Position numbers and translations under genes: made by a program
Shown here: in pieces, positions 8,661 through 16,702 of the stretch
Layout of the letters: every line of letters begins with the position of its first letter
Numbering within the stretch: position 1 is the first letter of the stretch
From: Spirochaetaceae bacterium
GTDB lineage: Bacteria > Spirochaetota > Spirochaetia > Treponematales > Breznakiellaceae
Length of the DNA: 51,394 nucleotides
Direction: 5' to 3'
NCBI GenBank assembly: GCA_031290855.1
Contig: JAISLM010000021.1
Coordinates: 1 to 51,394 of the forward strand
Notes under the pieces: generated by a model
Seen by the model: only the letters and a program-made list of their open reading frames with translations
What the model was told of the DNA's origin: nothing
The model's database searches: none

Positions 8661-9368
8661 TCATTCTGAACCGGGCGGAATTCCCGGACGTCCACTGTTA
8701 AGCCTCTCTCCGGCGGGAACGGAAATGCCGAAGACGGCAAGAGCTTCCAGAAAATAGCCGGGAAGCGGGGCGCTCACTTCCAGAGCATGACCGCTTTGCA
8801 GCGGGATCGAAAGGCGCGACGCGTGTAACAGCATCTTTTTGACGCCCGCCTCGCCGCGAAGCCGCCTGTTAAGCGCGAAGTCGCCGTACCTGTCGTCGCC
8901 GATTACCGGAAGCCCTTCCTGTGAAAGGTGGCGGCGTATCTGATGCATACGGCCGGTTCCTGGCTCAAGCCGGAAAAGCGCGAAACCGCCCGCCGTTTCG
9001 AGCAGCCTGTAACGGGTAAGCGCGTCTTTCAACACGCCTTTCGCGGAAAGGCGTGTCCGTATCGTACCCTCCCGCTCATTTGGCGCGGATTTTCCCAGGG
9101 CGCACAGCGCCAGGTACTGTTTTTTGGCGGCCTTACTGGCAAACTCCCGCGTAAACCATGCCGCCGCCGCCGGTGTTTTGGCCGTAAGAATAACGCCCGA
9201 AGTGCCCTTGTCAAGTCTGTGCGTCAGAAGCGGGCGCGGTTCCCGCAAGCCCGCCAGGATCGCGTCCAGATTCACGGAGGCACCCTTGCCGCCCTGTACC
9301 GGCAGCCCGGCAGGTTTGTTTAGCACCAGACACTCGTCATCCTCGTACAGAACTTCGATGGTTTTCAT
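8661..9368 (-). CDS. RluA-family RNA pseudouridine synthase
   Basis: This enzyme would isomerise uridine to pseudouridine in rRNA or tRNA. The 235-residue protein has the catalytic motif HRLDKGTSG (the Asp is the nucleophile in this family), an N-terminal LYEDDECLVLNKPAGLPV start typical of RluA-type catalytic domains, and the later motif TGRMHQIRRHL. It lacks an N-terminal S4 domain. I start at MKTIEVLYEDD (9368). The longer frame upstream overlaps the preceding gene out of frame. The ATG overlaps the stop of the PEGA gene (ATGA), so the two are translationally coupled. The exact target RNA cannot be assigned, and a TruC-like role is possible. Confidence 0.9.
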   Translation of the reverse strand: MKTIEVLYEDDECLVLNKPAGLPVQGGKGASVNLDAILAGLREPRPLLTHRLDKGTSGVILTAKTPAAAAWFTREFASKAAKKQYLALCALGKSAPNEREGTIRTRLSAKGVLKDALTRYRLLETAGGFALFRLEPGTGRMHQIRRHLSQEGLPVIGDDRYGDFALNRRLRGEAGVKKMLLHASRLSIPLQSGHALEVSAPLPGYFLEALAVFGISVPAGERLNSGRPGIPPGSE

Positions 9369-10921
9369 CAGAACAGCGCCCCTATCGACAGCCCGCCGTA
9401 GCCGCCCCTGTCGTCGCCGTTGAAGAAGACCCCGGCCAGCAACCCGATGTTCAGGCTGGAACGCGGCGGCGTAAAACGAAACTCGGCGGAGAGCGCCGCC
9501 GGACAAAATTCCTCGACCCCGTCGGAAAAGGTACTCACCGTCTGGAAGGACAGCCCGGCGGAAACGAGCCGGAAGCGGGAGAGAAGCCCGCCTGAAAGCA
9601 CTACGCGGGGGGAGGGCTCCTCCGGGTAGCCGTCCCCGCCCGTCCAAAGCAGGGCGGGGGCCGCGTGCAACGAAAGACGCCGCCCGACGCGCCAACTGAG
9701 CGGTACACCCAGTTGCGCGCCCGACTTTATGCCGAAAGCCGATACGAAGCCGTCTTTCACCCAGCCGTAAGCGGCGAACGCCGCCGCGCCGGGCAGCAGC
9801 CCCGCCGGTTTACGGAGTTCCCTCTTTACCGAGCCGGATACGGAGGGATCGATCAGGCCGTCTTTACCGGGACGCATATTTATGGCGGCGGCAAGAAGCC
9901 ACCTGTCCGCCGGAGTGAATGAGAGTGCGGCGGAAAAGGGAAGTGCGTCAAAACCGTGCCCCTCGCCGGCAGGCCTCCCCAAAACAATACCGGCCTCGAC
10001 CTGAAAAGTCCCACCGGCGTGCGAGCCGGAGACAGGCACGAGAAATAGTCCCGGCAGACCCGAACCGAGCGACAGCGGCCCCTCGTCCAGAGCCGAATCG
10101 ATCCGTAGCGCTTGCGCTACGGATTTTAGCGCCCCGCCTTCCGCGCCTTCCGCCTCTATATGTATTCTGTAAGCGCCGTCTTCGAGAAGCTCGCCGTCAT
10201 CGCCCCTCCCGTCCCAAACATAACGCTGCTCGGCCCGCTCAAACTGACCGAGCGGGGCGGAAAACACCGCGCTGCCGTCATCATCAGACACGACAAAGCG
10301 GCCCGTACCCTGGGCGCTGACAGTAAAATCGACGGCCAGTATGATCTGCGCCCCGCTTCCGGCGGGGTTGAGGACGGAACGGCTCATCCGCAGACCGCCC
10401 AGCTCAAAGGCGGCGCGTTTAAGATCAAAATCAAGACTTGTCGTTTCGTTGCGGAGGACAAAAACCGATTTTTGCGCGTCCTGCCAGCCAAACGCGCTCA
10501 CTTTGACAGTCCACCAACCCTCAGGCACGCTGAATTCCCGCCCCTCAACCTCGACACCGTTCAAAAAAATACGAGCGCCGCCGGGAAAATCGCCGCCGTC
10601 CCCCATCACGTTCACGGCAATCGTCCCCTCCGCCGGACGCAGATCGATGAAAAGCTCCAGCCGCCCCCGCGCCGGGACGGTAATCCGGGCCGTCCAGTCG
10701 ACGTACCAGTCCTTTGTAACGCGCAAGGTATGTACGCCGGGACTCGCGCCGCCCAGCGTAAGCGGCGTAAGCCCCCGCTCTATCCCGTCCACGAACACCG
10801 TCGCCGCCGATGGCGTACTCTCAACAAGCACCCCGCTGCCGGCGGTCTCCACGATTCTTGTCTCCGCGCCAAGCGGCAACCCGGCAAGCAACGCGATACA
10901 AAGGAAAACAACACCCCTCAT
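9368..10921 (-). CDS. Exported PEGA-domain protein, probably envelope-associated
   Basis: The function is not known. The 517-residue protein begins with a signal peptide (residues 1 to about 19, ending in LGAET). It then has two beta-rich PEGA-type segments: GSGVLVESTPSAATVFVDG followed by the characteristic G-x-TPL pattern, then a second near residues 95-170. Next comes a FlgD-like immunoglobulin segment (YVWDGRGDDGELLEDGAYRIHIEA). The C-terminal 230 residues are rich in alternating hydrophobic residues and aromatic ends, like an outer-membrane barrel or surface beta domain. Such proteins are common in treponemes. It is the first gene of a two-gene unit with the pseudouridine synthase. Confidence 0.8.
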   Translation of the reverse strand: MRGVVFLCIALLAGLPLGAETRIVETAGSGVLVESTPSAATVFVDGIERGLTPLTLGGASPGVHTLRVTKDWYVDWTARITVPARGRLELFIDLRPAEGTIAVNVMGDGGDFPGGARIFLNGVEVEGREFSVPEGWWTVKVSAFGWQDAQKSVFVLRNETTSLDFDLKRAAFELGGLRMSRSVLNPAGSGAQIILAVDFTVSAQGTGRFVVSDDDGSAVFSAPLGQFERAEQRYVWDGRGDDGELLEDGAYRIHIEAEGAEGGALKSVAQALRIDSALDEGPLSLGSGLPGLFLVPVSGSHAGGTFQVEAGIVLGRPAGEGHGFDALPFSAALSFTPADRWLLAAAINMRPGKDGLIDPSVSGSVKRELRKPAGLLPGAAAFAAYGWVKDGFVSAFGIKSGAQLGVPLSWRVGRRLSLHAAPALLWTGGDGYPEEPSPRVVLSGGLLSRFRLVSAGLSFQTVSTFSDGVEEFCPAALSAEFRFTPPRSSLNIGLLAGVFFNGDDRGGYGGLSIGALF

Positions 10922-11106
10922 AGCCCGATTCTAGCACATATCCCTCCTACCCGCCATCCGCCAGGCCAGCAATTCAAAGTATCAAAATTTCGCGCTGAGA
11001 TGAACTCATGGGCTGGGAACTATTCAAGAACCTAATTGGCAAATTTCGGACGGATGAGCGGGCAGATGCCGGACAAGCGGCGGCACGGGCATAGTGAACG
11101 CTGCCA

Positions 11107-11306
11107 GGGGCTTTCCCAAAGCTTCAGTTTTTGGGAGACAAGCTTGCCTGGGAGACAAGCTTGCTTGGGAGACAAGCTTGCTTGGGAGACAAGCTTGCTT
11201 GTCCGGCTACCTTAGATTTATATGAAAAAGCGGGCCGGACTAAAGTCCGTTTAGACCGCTTTTCGGAAGCTTTTCTCAAAAGCAACCAGGTTTCCTGAAA
11301 AGCTCT
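11107..11306. mobile_element. MITE-like element B, copy 1 (degenerate right end)
   Basis: The left end GGGGCTTTCCCAAAGCTTCAG resembles the terminal repeat of the other MITE copies. The interior (CTTGTCCGGCTACCTTAG, a run ATTTATATGAAAAA, and the hairpin CGGACT-aa-AGTCCG) is shared with 31281-31511. The right end near 11306 (TTTCCTGAAAAGCTC) is a weak match to the expected terminal repeat. Confidence 0.55.
11133..11200. repeat. Four tandem copies of a 17-bp unit
   Basis: The unit GGGAGACAAGCTTGCTT is repeated four times, with one base different in the first unit. It lies inside MITE-like element B. The related element at 31281 has only about two related units, so copy number varies. Confidence 0.85.
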
Positions 11307-11655
11307 AATTCTAGAACATTACCGGTTTTGGAGATTCACCCTTTAAGCCAGCCGGCAACGACGATAAGGGCGTCATAGCGGTCTACTTTGCCTGCCGGGA
11401 GACCAAAATCCGCCTTTTTGTGGAGGGAGTCCGTAAATTGGACGTAATGGGTGAAAGTGCCCTGGACACATTCTGTGGAAAAGGCAGTCCTGCCGCACCA
11501 ACAAATACTTCGAAGCAACAGGGCATAGTAATCGGATGCCCCGGTATCCGTACGGTATCCGTACCTTGCTTAAAGCCAGAAAAATTTTGTTGGACACCAG
11601 CTTTCTTGTACCCATAAAACCGGATAATTTCTTAAACCACAAGGAATTAGCCGGT
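11307..11655. other. Intergenic region, unassigned minus-strand frames
   Basis: Short minus-strand frames end in ALIVVAGWLKG and may be a gene remnant, but no family is recognisable. I see no further repeat. Confidence 0.3.
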
Positions 11656-11726
11656 TTCCCCAGGGAGGATTTGAACCCCCACAAGCAGATCCAGAGTCTG
11701 CCGTGCTACCATTACACAACCGGGGA
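11656..11726 (-). tRNA. tRNA-Gln(CTG)
   Basis: On the minus strand the acceptor is TCCCCGG/CTGGGGA, the D-arm is GTG-CAC, the anticodon stem is GCAGA/TCTGC with loop CTCTGGA (anticodon CTG), and the T-arm is GGGGG-TTCAAAT-CCTCC. The discriminator is A and CCA is not encoded. It lies 11 bp downstream of tRNA-Asp and is probably co-transcribed with it. Confidence 0.92.
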
Positions 11727-11737
11727 ATGGACGGTTT

Positions 11738-11812
11738 CGGGAGCGACGGGACTCGAACCCGCGGTCTCCGGCGTGACAGGCCAGCGCGATAAACCAGCTT
11801 CGCTACGCCCCC
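11738..11812 (-). tRNA. tRNA-Asp(GTC)
   Basis: On the minus strand the acceptor is GGGGGCG/CGCTCCC with discriminator G, the anticodon stem is CTGGC/GCCGG with loop CTGTCAC (anticodon GTC), and the T-arm is GCGGG-TTCGAGT-CCCGT. Confidence 0.95.
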
Positions 11813-11823
11813 ATTGACGTAAG

Positions 11824-11850
11824 CCTATACGGTTAAAAAAAAATTGTCAA
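11824..11850 (-). promoter_or_regulatory. Promoter of the tRNA-Asp/tRNA-Gln unit
   Basis: A perfect TTGACA on the minus strand is followed, after a short 15-bp T-rich spacer, by TATAGG. Confidence 0.45.
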
Positions 11851-11903
11851 GGGAGTTTCCGAAGACTCTGGAAGACGGGATGCCAAAAGCGCTATGCTGA
11901 TCC

Positions 11904-12716
11904 GTGTTTGGGCGGTATTTTGAAAGTATCATTCAGGAGAAATCATTTAAAGTGACTAAGGTGACAGGTATCAAAAAGCGGCAATCCGCAAGTTTTTTGG
12001 CGGGGCTCGTGTGTTTTTTTCTGATCTGGCAGATTGGCGCCGTTCTTACAGGCAGCGACATCATACTGCCGGGGCCCGTTCCCGTAGTAAAAAAGCTGAT
12101 TTCTCTGTTAAAAACGGAAAGATTCCTGCGGGCGCTTCTGTCCTCCACGCTCAGACTGTTGCTGGGCCTGGCGATTTCGGTACCGATCGGTATGCTGACC
12201 GGCCTCGTCTCCGCGCTCGACAAACGCGCCGCCGCCTTTCTGCGGCCTTTTTTTTCGGTGATAGCCGCTACGCCCGTCATGTCCGTCATTCTGATCGCTT
12301 TTCTGGCCTTTGGTTCGGAGAGGACGCCCGTCTTCACGGCGTTTCTGATGATTTTCCCGGTCATCGCGGCCAATACGATGGCCGGTGTAAAAGCGGTCGA
12401 CCCCAAACTGACGGAACTCTTCAAGGTATACTGCCTGCACGGTTTCGAGAAACTCCGATACCTGTACATTCCTTCCATTATGCCATATCTTGCTGCCGGC
12501 CTTCACAGCGGCCTGTCGCTTGGCTGGAAGGTTATCGTTGCCGCCGAAGTGCTGGTTCAGCCGCTAAGCGCCCTCGGTACGGGTATGCAGATAGCTAAAG
12601 CCCAGCTCGAAACGCCGGAACTTTTCGCGTGGACCGCCGCAACTGTAATCGCCGCCGCTCTGTCCGACATTCTGCTAAACCTTTCGAGCCTACTCTTGAT
12701 CCGCAGAAGAATCTAA
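11904..12716 (+). CDS. ABC transporter permease, SsuC/TauC/ThiX-like
   Basis: This is the membrane subunit of an importer for small anions or precursors such as sulfonates, nitrate or pyrimidine precursors. The 270-residue protein has about six hydrophobic helices. Its binding-protein-dependent permease loop reads HGFEKLRYLYIPSIMPYLAAG, which resembles the EAA-motif region where the ATPase docks. The segment DIILPGPVPVVKKL near the N-terminus is typical of the SsuC/TauC group. The frame opens with GTG at 11904 and no strong ribosome site is seen. No ATPase or binding-protein gene lies next to it, so partners must be encoded elsewhere or it is a relic. The substrate is unknown. Confidence 0.82.
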   Translation: MFGRYFESIIQEKSFKVTKVTGIKKRQSASFLAGLVCFFLIWQIGAVLTGSDIILPGPVPVVKKLISLLKTERFLRALLSSTLRLLLGLAISVPIGMLTGLVSALDKRAAAFLRPFFSVIAATPVMSVILIAFLAFGSERTPVFTAFLMIFPVIAANTMAGVKAVDPKLTELFKVYCLHGFEKLRYLYIPSIMPYLAAGLHSGLSLGWKVIVAAEVLVQPLSALGTGMQIAKAQLETPELFAWTAATVIAAALSDILLNLSSLLLIRRRI

Positions 12717-12824
12717 TCCCGCGCCAGGGTTGACCGGTGTTTTTGAAAGGGGCAGGGAAGCCATATACACGCGCATCCGTCGCGGGGCTATCGGCTTAAA
12801 TCCTGCCCAATGACGGAGGGCGGC

Positions 12825-13157
12825 TCATTCGTAATGGCTGCGAAAGTCTTCCACCGCCCTGATCAGCGAGTCGATGTGTTCAGGATAGGGCGTCAGGTCT
12901 TTTTTCAGCGCCGCCTCTTCCCTTATGAAAAAAGTATGCGGCGAAACATTCAAAGCAAGCGATAATTTTTCTATCGTGTCCAGCGATACGCCCCGTTTCG
13001 CGTGTTCTATGTCGTTTATAAAATTATGCGTTATCCCCGATTCCATAGCCAGTTCAATTTGAGAAAATTTTGCTCTTTCACGCAGCCGTTTTAAGTTTCT
13101 GCCGAAAATAATTCGCATCTGCCTTCCCGGCTGTTCGTTTTCGATATCACTTTTCAT
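12825..13157 (-). CDS. XRE-family helix-turn-helix regulator
   Basis: This is a small DNA-binding protein of 110 residues. Residues about 17-75 form a Cro/C1-type helix-turn-helix: FGRNLKRLRERAKFSQIELA, then ESGITHNFINDIEHAKRG and SLDTIEKLSLALNVSPHTFF. The C-terminal tail (about 30 residues) is charged and has no known domain. It stands alone. Proteins of this kind often regulate themselves or a neighbour, and the divergent region at 13158-13640 is the natural place to look for its operator. The start ATG at 13157 is the only convincing one. Confidence 0.88.
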   Translation of the reverse strand: MKSDIENEQPGRQMRIIFGRNLKRLRERAKFSQIELAMESGITHNFINDIEHAKRGVSLDTIEKLSLALNVSPHTFFIREEAALKKDLTPYPEHIDSLIRAVEDFRSHYE

Positions 13158-13243
13158 AGTAATGTTTTCAAGCTACGCAAGTTTTAAAATCTTCGCAAAT
13201 AGCTGCAAGCAATAAAAATTCGCTTTAAGCTAAAATGAATCTT

Positions 13244-13287
13244 CCCGCCCCGAAGGGTGGGGGAGCAGATCCCGCTGCGAATCAACG
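13244..13287 (+). repeat. Dispersed GGGGGAGCAGATCCC module
   Basis: This is a diverged copy of the short intergenic module, with CCCGCCCC-gaa-GGGTGGGGG arms followed by AGCAGATCCCGCTGCGAATC. Confidence 0.6.
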
Positions 13288-13345
13288 ACTGCCACAGGGC
13301 GGGGCTTTACAGTTTTTCCCGCTTGCGTCATGCTTAACGGAGCCG

Positions 13346-13401
13346 AGCGGCGTGTATCGCGTAAGTCCAGGCAGACTTACGTGGTATACGCCGCTTTTTT
13401 T
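13346..13401 (+). terminator. 22-bp hairpin followed by seven T's
   Basis: The arms at 13346-13367 and 13374-13395 pair over 22 bp around the loop CAGGCA. All three imperfect pairs are G-U wobbles when read as plus-strand RNA. The right arm runs into TTTTTTT. This is a rho-independent terminator by structure, but no plus-strand gene lies directly upstream, so a small RNA between about 13160 and 13400 is possible. The unusual length leaves open another role. Confidence 0.55.
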
Positions 13402-13639
13402 CCGTAAGGCCGTCGGGATGGCGGAAAACCATCAAGTTTTTACCGGACCGGGCTTTCCCCGCGTAAACGGGACGAGGTGCGCCGGCTCTGTAACCTGCGC
13501 GAAAGTACGGTAACGAAAGGCGGGCTTTGGGAGGACGACAGGGTATCTTTTTTCCCAAAAAGATGCGCTGGTATGAAAACTTTCGGACGCCGCGTCAGTG
13601 TTTGTTGGCATGACGCGATCATTATTGGGAGGATTAACC
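13402..13639. other. Intergenic leader region
   Basis: No recognised gene is present. It ends in a good ribosome site, GGGAGGATTAACC, for the small gene at 13640. Confidence 0.4.
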
Positions 13640-13861
13640 ATGGAGTATGAACTGATACGGGAAATAATCAACCCCTGTGCCGGCGACAGGAGGCCGGAAG
13701 TGCTGGTCAGCGATGTTGAAAACGGGGATTTGGACACTTATGTCCGAAACCTGTTTGCAGGTCAGGAAATATCGTTTACGAAGATAGAGAAGCCTTCAGG
13801 TTCCGTTGTATACGAACTGGCGACGGGCGAACTTAAACACCGTTTGACGTTTACGCCGTGA
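13640..13861 (+). CDS. Small hypothetical protein (73 residues)
   Basis: I do not recognise the family. The product starts MEYELIREIINPCAG and is acidic in the middle (EVLVSDVENGDLDTYVRN), with an aromatic and beta-like C-terminal half. No signal peptide or membrane segment is visible. The start is set by a strong GGAGG seven bases upstream of ATG at 13640. A frame beginning at 13598 is less likely. The compact, complete frame with a good ribosome site supports a real gene. It is isolated, with repeat debris on both sides. Confidence 0.65.
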   Translation: MEYELIREIINPCAGDRRPEVLVSDVENGDLDTYVRNLFAGQEISFTKIEKPSGSVVYELATGELKHRLTFTP

Positions 13862-14078
13862 CTGTGTCAACGTGCGGCGCCGAGCCGCTTGTGGCGTATC
13901 CTCTTTTGACAGGCGATTTACGTTGCTCCAATGTACGGAACAGGATGTTCGACAGAATGACTCTAACGCCGGTACTGATATAGTGCAAAACCGCCTTAGG
14001 CGCTATCGATGTAACCTTTTCGTGGGGCTTACGGCGGCGGCCTGTGTCGCCGGGATACGAAGCCGGTTTCGATAGAAT
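13862..14078. other. Intergenic, possible upstream debris of the M28 fragment
   Basis: The short segment at about 14034-14072, read as ACVAGIRSRFR, weakly resembles the DACGRGDTLI part of the M28 gene at 21718. Otherwise nothing is recognised. Confidence 0.3.
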
Positions 14079-14213
14079 ATGGCGCTGAACGGAGTTTTGA
14101 TTCTGCCTTTGGCGCTGCCGCCCACGCCTTTTTCCGATGACGCCGGTTTTTTAAGGGCGGGTTTGGCGGCTCAGACTATAACGGTACTGCCGGCGAAAGA
14201 AGCGGCGGCATAA
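14079..14213 (+). pseudogene. Fragment of an M28-like peptidase gene
   Basis: This in-frame stretch of 44 codons reads PPTPFSDDAGFLRAG, then LAAQTITVLPAKEAA. That is nearly identical to residues about 218-245 of the M28-like protein encoded at 21718-22653. It lacks the metal-binding N-terminal part and the C-terminus. The reading frame stops exactly where a copy of the RAYT-cassette right-end repeat begins (the TAA at 14211 belongs to that repeat). It is therefore a duplicated or transferred gene truncated by insertion or recombination. Confidence 0.8.
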
Positions 14214-14313
14214 TCCGCCCGGAGAACCGCAGCAGGCCGCCATTTCCTCCCCAAACCGAACCGTTCCAGGGGGACACGTCTGCCCTGAAAGCCGAATTTT
14301 GGACCAGGTTTAG
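14211..14313 (+). repeat. Relic of the right end of the RAYT cassette
   Basis: This is similar over its whole length to 26619-26721. Shared blocks include ATAATCCGCCCG, CCATTTCCTC, CGTCTGCCCTGAAA and the terminal GGACCAGGTTTAG. No RAYT gene precedes it. It is joined instead to the M28 fragment. Confidence 0.75.
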
Positions 14314-14340
14314 AGCAGAGCGGCGGGGTATTACACCCGC

Positions 14341-14402
14341 GCTTTACAATAAACCTCCCCGCCGCAGAGCGGCGGGGGCGCAGACCCCCACTGCGAATAA
14401 TC
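14341..14402 (+). repeat. Short form of the structured repeat with a perfect 9-bp hairpin
   Basis: CCCCGCCGC-aga-GCGGCGGGG is followed by the module GCAGACCCCCACTGCGAATAA. It looks like an internally deleted version of the 166-bp repeats at 22800 and 25692. Confidence 0.65.
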
Positions 14403-14559
14403 GCTAAATCTTCAATAATGCCGCAATGCTATTGCCTATAGTCGCTTGAAAATTATTGGGAATTGTATGAAAATACAGGATACCAAAGTTTACGGGAAGG
14501 TTTCCGGAGCGTGGCGCGCCGGAGACGCCAAAATTTTAATGTAATCAAGAGGTAAAACT

Positions 14560-15320
14560 ATGAAAGGATTCTTCAAAATTCTTGTTGCCTCGACGGTCGC
14601 GGCATCCCTGCTAACGGTCACGGCTTGTTCGAAAAAGGAAGCGGCGGCGAGCGGCGTTTACGAGCCGCTTACCGGGGCCAATACCGGCGGCGGCGCTATA
14701 GAGCTGGAAGGCGTTGAAGCGGGAGGCAAGACGTACAAGTTTGAGCTTGTAATCGCGGACAACAATTCCGACAAGGTTGAGGCGTCAACGCGGTCCAGCG
14801 CCTTGTCACCAGCGACAAGGTGTCTTTAATTTTCGGCTCCTGGGGTTCTTCGCTTTCGATAGCGGGCGGCGAGGTTGCGAAAGACGCCGGTATCCAGGTA
14901 ATCGGGCTTTCCTGCACGAATCCGCTTGTTGCCGCGGGGAATGACTGGTACTTCCGCGTATGCTTCATAGACCCGTTCCAGGGGACTGTGATGGCGAATT
15001 ACGCGCACAGCGAGCTTGGCGCGAAAAACGCCGTTATCGTGCGGGAAATCTCCAACGATTATTCCGTGGGCCTTGCCAAGTTCTTTACCGACAAATTTAT
15101 CGAATTAACGGGAAATCCAAACGCGATTCTTACGACCATAGACTACAATACCGGCGGCCAGGATTTTTCCGCCCAGCTTACGCAGGTTAAGTCTCTGAAT
15201 CCCGATGTGGCGTTCGCGCCCGGCAACTTTACGGAGCCCGCGCCCGTGATTAAGCAGGCGCGGGCTCTCGGCGTAAGCGTGCCGTTCATAGGCGGCGATA
15301 CACGGGAAGCGCCCTGTTGA
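14560..15320 (+). pseudogene. Branched-chain amino-acid type binding protein, frameshifted and truncated
   Basis: The frame encodes a LivK-like (Peripla_BP_6) periplasmic binding lipoprotein. Residues 1-23 form a signal peptide with lipobox LTVTAC, then LTGANTGGGAIELEGVE starts the ligand-binding fold. Near 14786 one base seems to be missing: restoring a base in the codons after GAGGCGTCA rejoins the frame to NAVQRLVTSDKVSLIFGSWGS. The second part (14820-15320) continues through TNPLVAAGNDWYFRV, NAVIVREISNDYSVG and FIGGDTREAPC, then stops about 100 residues early. The element between the lobes also looks shortened. A good AGAGG ribosome site remains. No permease or ATPase genes accompany it. 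Confidence 0.85.
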
Positions 15321-15363
15321 ACTACGACCGTGTGCGTAAAGCGTGTATTGGCGAATAGGTAAT

Positions 15364-16632
15364 ATGAAGCGTAAATTCATATTTTTAATTTTGACAGGCC
15401 CGTTTTTTTTGCTGCCGTCCTGTACGGAATTTAACGACAGCGCGGCCGTTATTTTGACGGACAGGCCGGAGTTCGCTTTATACGCCGAACAATTCAATGT
15501 TAGCCAGGATAAATACAAAGTCGAGGTAATGTATAAAAACAATATTGCGGAAAACTTTTACAATACGAAGAAAGGCCCCGATATAATCGCCGGAAGCTGG
15601 TTAAAAAGCGCCTCGAACCTTAAATACTGGCAAAACCTGGATTTTCTTTTCAGACGGAATCCGGAACTGAAAAAAAGTTTTTACCCCTCCCTGCTTGCGC
15701 TGGGCAGCTTCGACGGCAAGCAGTACCTTGTACCGGTATCCTTCAACTTGCCAGTAATGGTTTTTTCTGAAAATAACGGCCGCTTGATATCGAATCCGTT
15801 TACTATCGAACTGCAAGAAATAAAAGCCCTTGGGAAAGGCTTTAACGAAGAAAAAAACTCCGTGTACGCGCGGATGGGCTTTTCCCCGTTGTGGAACAAT
15901 GATTTCCTTTTTGAAACGGCGGTAATTTTCAACGCCTCCTTCAGGGAGAACGACCCGCTGGATTGGAATGAGGACGCCCTTCTGGAAGCTATTCAATATA
16001 TACGCGGCTGGATCGACGAGTCCAACGGCGGTCTTAAAACGGAGGACGAATTCTTTTTTAAGTATTTTTTTGATCCTCCATCCAAACTTGTAATCGCAAA
16101 CCGGATTCTGTTTACCTATATGAACAGTTCCGTGTTTTTTACGATGTCAAACGAAACGCAGTCAAACCTGAATTTTCGTATGCTGTCCGGCGGCGGGCTC
16201 ATTCCGGTTTCAGAAAATGCCGTATACTACGGGCTCAACAAAACGGGAAAATCAAAGAAGTCGGCCCGCGAATTCACGGTTTGGTTTTTTAGGGAAGAAA
16301 CGCAGATGCTGTTGCTGAAGAAAAGCATGGAAAAGCATATTTCCGATACTATTTTTGGCATCGCGAACGGATTTTCGGCGATGCATACCGTGAACGAAAA
16401 TATTTTCCCTTTGTACTACCCGACACTTTTGGGACACATGCCCCCCGCCGACCTGCTTGGCGCCCCGAATATTCTGCCGACAAACTGGATCGACATCAAA
16501 GAGCGTGTCGTGATCCCGTATCTGCGAGACGCCTGCCGGGGCGTGAACGGCCTGCCGCTGAAACAACGCCTTGACGACTGGTTCCGTATCAACAAAAGTT
16601 CGTTTGACGGCGGCAGGCTGCCCGTGCCTTAG
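15364..16632 (+). CDS. Extracellular solute-binding lipoprotein (family 1-like)
   Basis: This is a predicted periplasmic lipoprotein of 422 residues. The signal peptide ends in a lipobox (FLLPSC, Cys near residue 20). The body has the look of a type 1 ABC binding protein: ILTDRPEFALYAEQFN near the N-terminus, KGPDIIAGSWLKS, then QYLVPVSFNLPVMVFSEN, and a C-terminal region with DACRGVNGLPLKQRLDDW. I start at the ATG at 15364 with a weak AGG upstream. An upstream GTG would overlap the preceding pseudogene tail. No transport genes lie beside it. Ligand unknown. It may have become a structural or sensory lipoprotein. Confidence 0.72.
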   Translation: MKRKFIFLILTGPFFLLPSCTEFNDSAAVILTDRPEFALYAEQFNVSQDKYKVEVMYKNNIAENFYNTKKGPDIIAGSWLKSASNLKYWQNLDFLFRRNPELKKSFYPSLLALGSFDGKQYLVPVSFNLPVMVFSENNGRLISNPFTIELQEIKALGKGFNEEKNSVYARMGFSPLWNNDFLFETAVIFNASFRENDPLDWNEDALLEAIQYIRGWIDESNGGLKTEDEFFFKYFFDPPSKLVIANRILFTYMNSSVFFTMSNETQSNLNFRMLSGGGLIPVSENAVYYGLNKTGKSKKSAREFTVWFFREETQMLLLKKSMEKHISDTIFGIANGFSAMHTVNENIFPLYYPTLLGHMPPADLLGAPNILPTNWIDIKERVVIPYLRDACRGVNGLPLKQRLDDWFRINKSSFDGGRLPVP

Positions 16633-16702
16633 GCTAACGGTATTTGCCGTTCAGGTTTTTATCCGGAAACCCCGATAAATATATAGAATATGGGGATACC
16701 TG

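Noticed and set aside
8440..8664. 74-residue minus-strand frame
   Set aside because: No family features, no ribosome site, and it runs through repeat-rich DNA.
9369..9695. N-terminal extension of the pseudouridine synthase
   Set aside because: It is an Arg-rich shadow of the PEGA gene in another frame. The ATGA overlap gives a natural start.
10160..11035. 291-residue plus-strand frame opposite the PEGA gene
   Set aside because: It is a high-GC shadow frame of a well-supported minus-strand gene, with low-complexity basic composition.
11133..11200. CRISPR-like or iteron array
   Set aside because: The 17-bp units are directly adjacent without spacers and lie inside a MITE-like element; no replication gene is near.
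11336..11684. Small minus-strand frames before tRNA-Gln
   Set aside because: The piece ALIVVAGWLKG looks protein-like, but no family could be named and frames are short and overlapping.
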